From: Candidatus Cloacimonadota bacterium
Lineage (GTDB): Bacteria > Cloacimonadota > Cloacimonadia > Cloacimonadales > Cloacimonadaceae
Reading direction: 5' to 3'
Assembly (NCBI GenBank): GCA_023228125.1
Contig: JALOBT010000003.1
Span: forward strand, 1-64,000
DNA: 64,000 bases
Part shown: in pieces, positions 59,513-64,000 of the stretch
Numbering within the stretch: the first letter of the stretch is position 1
Layout of the letters: each line of letters opens with the position of its first letter
Program-made: the position numbers and the translations under genes
Notes under the pieces: model-generated
Database searches by the model: none
What the model saw: only the letters and a program-made list of their open reading frames with translations
Told to the model about the DNA's origin: nothing

Positions 59513-60628
59513 ATGGAATATATTGATTTTAAAAACGAAGCCAACGATTTGATAGATAAGATAACAGAGATACTCAAGCTGATGGATCTGCAGCAGAAGA
59601 ATGACGAGGTAAAAAACCTGGAAACTGAGATGAATACACCTGGTTTTTGGAATGATCAGGATCAAGCCCGGAAAATCAGCAAAAATGTGGCACAGATCAG
59701 GGATGAGATAGCTCATATAGAGCACTTGGAAGCTACCAAAGACGAATTGGAGACTTATATCACCTTTTTGGATGAAGACTTCACCCAGGAATTGTTTGAG
59801 GAAGCTATACCAGCTTTGACCCGCATCAGTCAATTTGTGGAAAAAGCAGAAATAGAAGTTTTGCTGAATGAGAAATATGATCACAATGACGCTATCTTTA
59901 CCATTCATGCCGGAGCCGGAGGCACTGAAGCTCAGGATTGGGCTCAGATGCTGATGCGCATGTATATGCACTGGGCAGAAGATAGCGGTTATACTTTCAA
60001 TGTAATAGATAGCCTGGCCGGAGAAGAGGCAGGGATCAAAAGTGCGACCGTTGAGATTGCCGGAAATCTGGCTTTTGGTAAGCTTAAAAGCGAAATAGGC
60101 ATCCACAGGCTGGTGCGCATCAGTCCCTTCAATGCTCAGGGCAAACGTCAAACTTCATTTGCCTCTGTGTTTGTTTACCCGGAATTGGACGATGATATCG
60201 AAGTCGATATAGATACCAAAGACCTGAAAATAGATACCTACAGATCCAGCGGTGCAGGTGGACAACACGTGAATACCACGGATTCCGCGGTTCGCATCAC
60301 ACATCTGCCTACGAACATAGTGGTTAGCTGCCAGAATGAGCGTTCACAAATCCAGAACCGGGAAAAGGCCATGGCTATCCTCAAAAGCAGGTTGTATCAG
60401 CATTACGAGGAACTTCGGGAGCAGGAAAAGAAGAGCACTGAAGCCTCGAAAACCGAGATCGGCTGGGGAAATCAGATTCGCTCTTATGTATTTCAGCCCT
60501 ATCAACAGGTGAAAGATCTGCGGACAAATCATGTAATCGGTCAGGTGGATAAGGTGATGGATGGCGGGCTGGACCCCTTTATCTATGCCTGGCTCAAAAT
60601 GAGCGCAAAAACGAGGATGAATGGCTAA
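59513..60628 (+). CDS. prfB: Peptide chain release factor 2
   Basis: 371 residues from the ATG at 59513, placed after AAAGGAAAG; a longer frame from 59474 lacks a ribosome-binding site. RF2 recognises UGA and UAA stop codons and triggers peptide release. The SPF anticodon-like tripeptide is in VRISPFNAQGKR and the catalytic GGQ in RSSGAGGQHVN. The frame is continuous: the +1 programmed frameshift site with an in-frame UGA near codon 25, found in most bacterial prfB genes, is missing, so this autoregulation is absent. TTGACA at 59454-59459 may be the -35 of its promoter. Confidence 0.94.
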   Translation: MEYIDFKNEANDLIDKITEILKLMDLQQKNDEVKNLETEMNTPGFWNDQDQARKISKNVAQIRDEIAHIEHLEATKDELETYITFLDEDFTQELFEEAIPALTRISQFVEKAEIEVLLNEKYDHNDAIFTIHAGAGGTEAQDWAQMLMRMYMHWAEDSGYTFNVIDSLAGEEAGIKSATVEIAGNLAFGKLKSEIGIHRLVRISPFNAQGKRQTSFASVFVYPELDDDIEVDIDTKDLKIDTYRSSGAGGQHVNTTDSAVRITHLPTNIVVSCQNERSQIQNREKAMAILKSRLYQHYEELREQEKKSTEASKTEIGWGNQIRSYVFQPYQQVKDLRTNHVIGQVDKVMDGGLDPFIYAWLKMSAKTRMNG

Positions 60629-61346
60629 GGACTATAAGAAACTCTTACCCAGCTTGGATATGAGCCGCCTGCCCCGCCATGTGGGCATCATTATGGATGG
60701 CAATGGACGCTGGGCAAAGCAGCACAGCCGTCCCCGTTTGTATGGACATCGGGAAGGGGCCAAATCCATCCGGCAAGTGGTGGAATTGGGAGTGGAGCTT
60801 GGCCTGAAGTATCTCACCTTTTACGCTTTTTCCACCGAAAATTGGAATCGCCCTGAAGATGAGGTAAAAGGCCTGCTAAAGCTACTCAAAGAAAAGCTGA
60901 TCAAGGAAATCCCAGAATTAAACGAGCAGAATATCTATGTGCAATTTATCGGTTCGGAGATCAATCTGGAAGCGGAATATCTGGCAGAAATCAGGGCTGT
61001 GGCGGCCAAGACTCATCAAAACACAGGTATGGTGGTCAATATTGCTTTTAACTATGGTGGTCGTCTGGAGATCATTGAAGCGATTAAAAAGCTCAAACCA
61101 GAGGATGTCAACTCTCTTGGGCCTGATAACTTTGGTCAGTATCTGTGGACCAAAGGGCAGCCGGATCCAGATCTAATCATCCGCAGCAGCGGAGAAAAGA
61201 GGCTCTCAAACTTTTTGCTCTGGCAATCTGCCTATTCGGAGATCTACATCACCGAAACTCTGTGGCCGGATTTTGGTAAGGTGGAGATGATCAAAGCTTT
61301 GCAAGATTATCAAAGCCGTAATCGTCGTTATGGAGGTCTTGGCTGA
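60621..61346 (+). CDS. uppS: Isoprenyl transferase / undecaprenyl diphosphate synthase
   Basis: 241 residues, overlapping prfB by 8 bases. It condenses isopentenyl diphosphates onto farnesyl diphosphate with cis geometry to make the C55 lipid carrier for cell wall and glycan synthesis. Signatures: GIIMDGNGRWAK with the catalytic Asp, GHREGAKSIR, TFYAFSTENWNRP and IIRSSGEKRLSNFLLWQSAYSE. The uppS-cdsA order is widely conserved. Confidence 0.95.
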   Translation: MAKDYKKLLPSLDMSRLPRHVGIIMDGNGRWAKQHSRPRLYGHREGAKSIRQVVELGVELGLKYLTFYAFSTENWNRPEDEVKGLLKLLKEKLIKEIPELNEQNIYVQFIGSEINLEAEYLAEIRAVAAKTHQNTGMVVNIAFNYGGRLEIIEAIKKLKPEDVNSLGPDNFGQYLWTKGQPDPDLIIRSSGEKRLSNFLLWQSAYSEIYITETLWPDFGKVEMIKALQDYQSRNRRYGGLG

Positions 61347-62151
61347 TGAAAGAGCTTGGTAAACGCATTATAGTCTCGGTTATCTTCATCCCAGTCTTGG
61401 TTTTGGCCTTGTATTTTGAGGGCTTGCCTTTATTCCTGATGTTTTTGATGGTCAGCATATTTGGAGCTCAAGAATATATCTATATGATGCGCAAGGCAGA
61501 GATCAAGATTCCCTGGCCTTGTTTGCGCTTTATCCGCTTTCATATAGTATGTGGGTATATTTCCCGGATCATGGGATGTGTATCATCTGGCTGGGGGTCT
61601 TTATAGCCCTGATCGAGCCTCTTGTAAATTGGCAAGAAAGAGAGAGTGTGCCTCGCTTGATGGCTATCGTCTTTGGCTTTGTTTACACAGCGATGATGCC
61701 TGCCATGATTGTGAATATAGCCAGGCAAGATCATCCCCAGAAAATTTTACTTGCCTTAATCCTGATGATCTGGATAGTGGATACGGTGGCTTACTTTGTT
61801 GGCATGCGCTTCGGCAAAAAGCGCAATATCACGCCGGTTAGCCCCAAAAAGAGTCGCGAAGGTTTTATTGCCGGAGGCCTTGCGCCGATCATAGTAGTGT
61901 TTATATTGTACGTGAGTGGATTCTCAAAGATTCCCATTCTGCACATGGTGCTTATTGGCATCGCAGCGGGTATCTTTGGCCAGTTAGGAGACCTCCTGGA
62001 ATCCATGCTTAAGAGGTTTTGCAAAGTGAAAGACAGCTCCCGTCTAATTCCGGGACATGGGGGTATGTTGGATAGAACGGATAGTATATTGCTGGCAGGG
62101 AGTTTCCTATATACCGCTTTGACGATATTGGGAAAAGCCTGGCTGCGTTAG
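61346..62151 (+). pseudogene. cdsA: Phosphatidate cytidylyltransferase CdsA, frameshifted
   Basis: CdsA makes CDP-diacylglycerol, the precursor of phospholipids. The first ~57 residues (MKELGKRIIVSVIFIPVLVL...YIYMMRKAEIKIPW) are in the uppS-adjacent frame, and the rest (FALYPLSYSMWVYFPDHG... to AWLR, ending at 62151) is in the -1 frame. Both halves belong to one CdsA: the C-terminal half has the signature SREGFIAGGLAPII, FGQLGDLLESMLKR and PGHGGMLDRTDSI. The switch lies close to 61515, around CCCTGGCCTTG; one base appears to be missing. Because CdsA is normally essential, a sequencing error or a frameshift that is corrected or programmed is more likely than true loss. The ATG overlaps the uppS stop. 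Confidence 0.85.
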
Positions 62152-62161
62152 TTTTGGATAT

Positions 62162-62191
62162 TTGACAGAAACTAAGAAGAAACCCTACGTA
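62162..62191 (+). promoter_or_regulatory. Possible promoter for the sorted-protein gene
   Basis: TTGACA (62162-62167) with an approximate -10 (TACGTA or CTACGT) after 17-18 bases. The leader would be very short. Confidence 0.3.
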
Positions 62192-62208
62192 ATTTCATGG
62201 AGGAAATT

Positions 62209-63894
62209 ATGAAAAAAATGCTTATCTTAACCATTTGCCTTATCGCAGCTGTAGCTGTATGGGCACAAGGCCTCGAAACATTCGATAACTTTGGCTACGC
62301 CGAAACCAGCTATGCCGACGGAAGCTTTGTCGGTGATGGCGGAGTAACCTGGAACTATTTTCATGTAACCGGATCTGTATCTGGAGCCAACGATAACTCT
62401 ATCGATGGCAACGGTATGATACTTCGCCGTAGTGCTGTTCCCAGCAGAATAGTCTCTGCCTCTATCCCCAATGGCATTGGCAATTTCTCGGTTCAAATGC
62501 GTAAAGCTTACACCTCTGCTGGAGATCGCCAGCTTGCTCTTTATATCAATAATATCTGGGTGGCAGATTCTCAAATCTTTGGTGCAGCTCAGGGTGGAGA
62601 CGCCACAGTTCATGAATTCATCGTAAACGGTGTAAATGTTCCCGGTGATTTCACTATGGAAATCCGCAACATTCAAGGCGGCGAAACAAACCGTCAGGCA
62701 ACTATCGATAATATCACCTGGACTGCCTATGGCAGCGGCCAGCAATTTGTGGCAAATCCCACTTTCAATCCTCCCGCTGGACACTATGGATCTGCTCTGG
62801 ATGTAACAATCTCGACCACTACTGATGGTGCCAGCATTTATTATACTACTGACGGCAGCGAACCCAGCCAATCCTCTACCTTATTTACAGACCCCGTTAG
62901 CATCAATACTCCTACCACGCTCAAAGCCAGAGCTTTCGCTCCGGAATATGAGCCCAGTGCAGTAGTAATCGCAGAGTATGGCTTTTTTGTGAACGTCGGT
63001 AGCCTGAGCGAGCTGTGGATGCAAGCCGCAGATAATAGCACAGTATATCACATTCCGGGCAATGTAATCCTCACCTTCAAGCAAAATAACCGTAATCAGA
63101 AGTACGTGCAAGATGTTGGGGCGGGTATCCTTATAGAGGATCAGCCTGGTGTGATTACCACGAATTACCAGATCGGCGATGCCATCGCTGGCCTTACTGG
63201 CAAGCTTAACTACTACTTTGAAACCTTGCAGTTTCTGCCCACAGCCGATCCTGGTGCCCCCACTTCCAGTGGCAACCCTATCTCCATTCCTACTGTTACT
63301 ATAGCTCAGCTCAATGGCGACTTGGGTGTGAATCACTATCAGAGCCGTTTGGTCTATATAAACGATGTGAGCTTTGATAGTCCCAGCGGAAACTATGCTA
63401 CCAATCCTGCGCAAACCTATGCGATTTCAGACGCTACTGGAGCCATGGCTTTCCGTACCAGTTTCTACGATGTGGATTATATCGATACCCCGATGCATAC
63501 CGGTCAATTTAGCATCATCGGAATCATTGCCCACTTCCAAAGCACTGCCCAGATTACCCCGCGTATGCTGGCAGACTTTAACCCCGTCGTCTCAAACGAA
63601 GACCCCACCTTGTCACCAGCTCAAGTAAGCCTGATCGGGAACTATCCCAATCCTTTCAATCCCGATACTACCATCTTATTCCAGATGGGAAAGGCTGCTC
63701 CTGCTGATGTGACTATCTATAACCAAAAAGGTCAGATCGTGAAGAGCTTTGCAGTTCAAGCCAAGCAGGGAGTCAATACCCTGCATTGGAACGGCATGGA
63801 CAATGGCGAAAAAGCTGTATCCAGCGGCGTGTATTACTTCCGTCTAAAATCCGGAAGCTACAGCTCCACCAAGAAAATGGTCTTGATGAAGTAA
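62209..63894 (+). CDS. Secreted protein with chitobiase-C-like domain and sorting tail
   Basis: 561 residues from the ATG at 62209; GGAGG precedes it, while an ATG at 62197 contains that site. Signal peptide MKKMLILTICLIAAVAVWAQ. Residues about 20-170 are a beta-sandwich with NSIDGNGMILRRSA and VQMRKAYTSAGDRQLALYIN. About 175-260 resemble a CHB_HEX_C (chitobiase/beta-hexosaminidase C-terminal) domain: FNPPAGHYGSALDVTIST, ASIYYTTDGSEPS, TLKARAFA. About 265-440 contain an OB-like region (YVQDVGAGILIEDQPGV, YQIGDAIAGLTGKL) like the DUF5689 group. The final ~85 residues are the sorting domain (NYPNPFNPDTTI, WNGMDNGE, SSGVYYFRL, KKMVLMK). Probably surface-located; exact role unknown. Confidence 0.75.
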   Translation: MKKMLILTICLIAAVAVWAQGLETFDNFGYAETSYADGSFVGDGGVTWNYFHVTGSVSGANDNSIDGNGMILRRSAVPSRIVSASIPNGIGNFSVQMRKAYTSAGDRQLALYINNIWVADSQIFGAAQGGDATVHEFIVNGVNVPGDFTMEIRNIQGGETNRQATIDNITWTAYGSGQQFVANPTFNPPAGHYGSALDVTISTTTDGASIYYTTDGSEPSQSSTLFTDPVSINTPTTLKARAFAPEYEPSAVVIAEYGFFVNVGSLSELWMQAADNSTVYHIPGNVILTFKQNNRNQKYVQDVGAGILIEDQPGVITTNYQIGDAIAGLTGKLNYYFETLQFLPTADPGAPTSSGNPISIPTVTIAQLNGDLGVNHYQSRLVYINDVSFDSPSGNYATNPAQTYAISDATGAMAFRTSFYDVDYIDTPMHTGQFSIIGIIAHFQSTAQITPRMLADFNPVVSNEDPTLSPAQVSLIGNYPNPFNPDTTILFQMGKAAPADVTIYNQKGQIVKSFAVQAKQGVNTLHWNGMDNGEKAVSSGVYYFRLKSGSYSSTKKMVLMK

Positions 63895-63895
63895 T

Positions 63896-64000
63896 TTGAA
63901 ACTCAAGAGTCACCTGTATAGCCTGATTGCGATAGGTATATGGTCCTCTCTGGAACTCGCTGGCAAGCTTTTGGGAGAAGGGATATCGCCTTTTGCCATC
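63896..64000 (+). CDS. Start of a DMT-superfamily (EamA-like) transporter (partial)
   Basis: An open frame of 35 codons from a TTG, continuing past the window end: LKLKSHLYSLIAIGIWSSLELAGKLL..., then GISPFAI. The pattern of a first helix with IW-S-S and then G-x-S-P-x-x-I is typical of EamA-family permeases. The start codon is uncertain as there is no ribosome-binding site. Confidence 0.55.
   Translation, partial: MKLKSHLYSLIAIGIWSSLELAGKLLGEGISPFAI

Overview
The window reads as part of a Gram-negative, didermic bacterial chromosome with moderate GC. It carries lipid A synthesis (LpxB plus a DUF374 acyltransferase), lipoprotein export (LolC/LolD), an Omp85-type protein, a TamB-like giant and several beta-barrel proteins. 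Several secreted proteins end in the same C-terminal FlgD-Ig-like / Por-secretion tail (motif NYPNPFNPxTxI, then W-G-D-x-x-G-x-x-v-x-S-G-x-Y, ending KKMxLxK). That mix, with solitary groEL and very large sorted proteins, is most like Candidatus Cloacimonadota (WWE1); this is inference from gene content, not a database match. No tRNA, rRNA, CRISPR array, intact insertion sequence or prophage was seen.

Layout. 1-2.1 kb: accessory region with the tail of one sorted protein, a small membrane protein, a probably truncated sorted protein and a Gly-rich DUF5320-like small protein. 2.3-4.0 kb: Fe-S uracil-DNA glycosylase and a radical SAM protein. 4.2-10.1 kb (minus): two tandem paralogous ~1,000-residue secreted repeat proteins. 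10.4-16.2 kb: heat-shock operon hrcA-grpE-dnaK, then dnaJ-rsmE, headed by a CIRCE-type operator. 16.2-27.4 kb: a long co-directional run tatD, beta-barrel protein, RecJ-like DHH protein, polyprenol/dolichol-kinase-like protein, GT2, lolC, lolD, tamB-like. 27.4-42.5 kb (minus): outer membrane protein, htpG with its own CIRCE-like operator, class II aldolase, acyl-CoA/ACP synthetase, a four-gene membrane cassette with a DUF6754-like protein, a lipoprotein and an unusual ABCG-type transporter with a regulatory N-terminus; then a DsrE protein, a small membrane protein and an L,D-transpeptidase. 43.5-51.4 kb (plus): groEL (no groES), MFS transporter, phosphofructokinase, a Lys-type phosphoglycerate dehydrogenase, an Omp85-like protein and a pilin-like protein. 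51.5-55.4 kb (minus): a 1,298-residue sorted protein. 55.5-64 kb (plus): COG2426 membrane protein, lpxB, DUF374 acyltransferase, a 1.7-kb non-coding region, prfB, uppS, a frameshifted cdsA, a sorted protein and the start of a DMT-family transporter.

The most notable non-gene structure is a pair of inverted ~0.5-0.6 kb intergenic repeats (28839-29314 and 58819-59420), about 29.5 kb apart. Both are rich in hairpins, include a palindrome with 23-24 bp arms, and have related reading-frame remnants beside them. The second notable theme is a lineage-specific version of CIRCE (right arm GACTGCTAA) shared by hrcA, groEL and htpG. The third is the uncharacterised membrane cassette plus FHA/TerB-like ABCG transporter at 34-41.6 kb.
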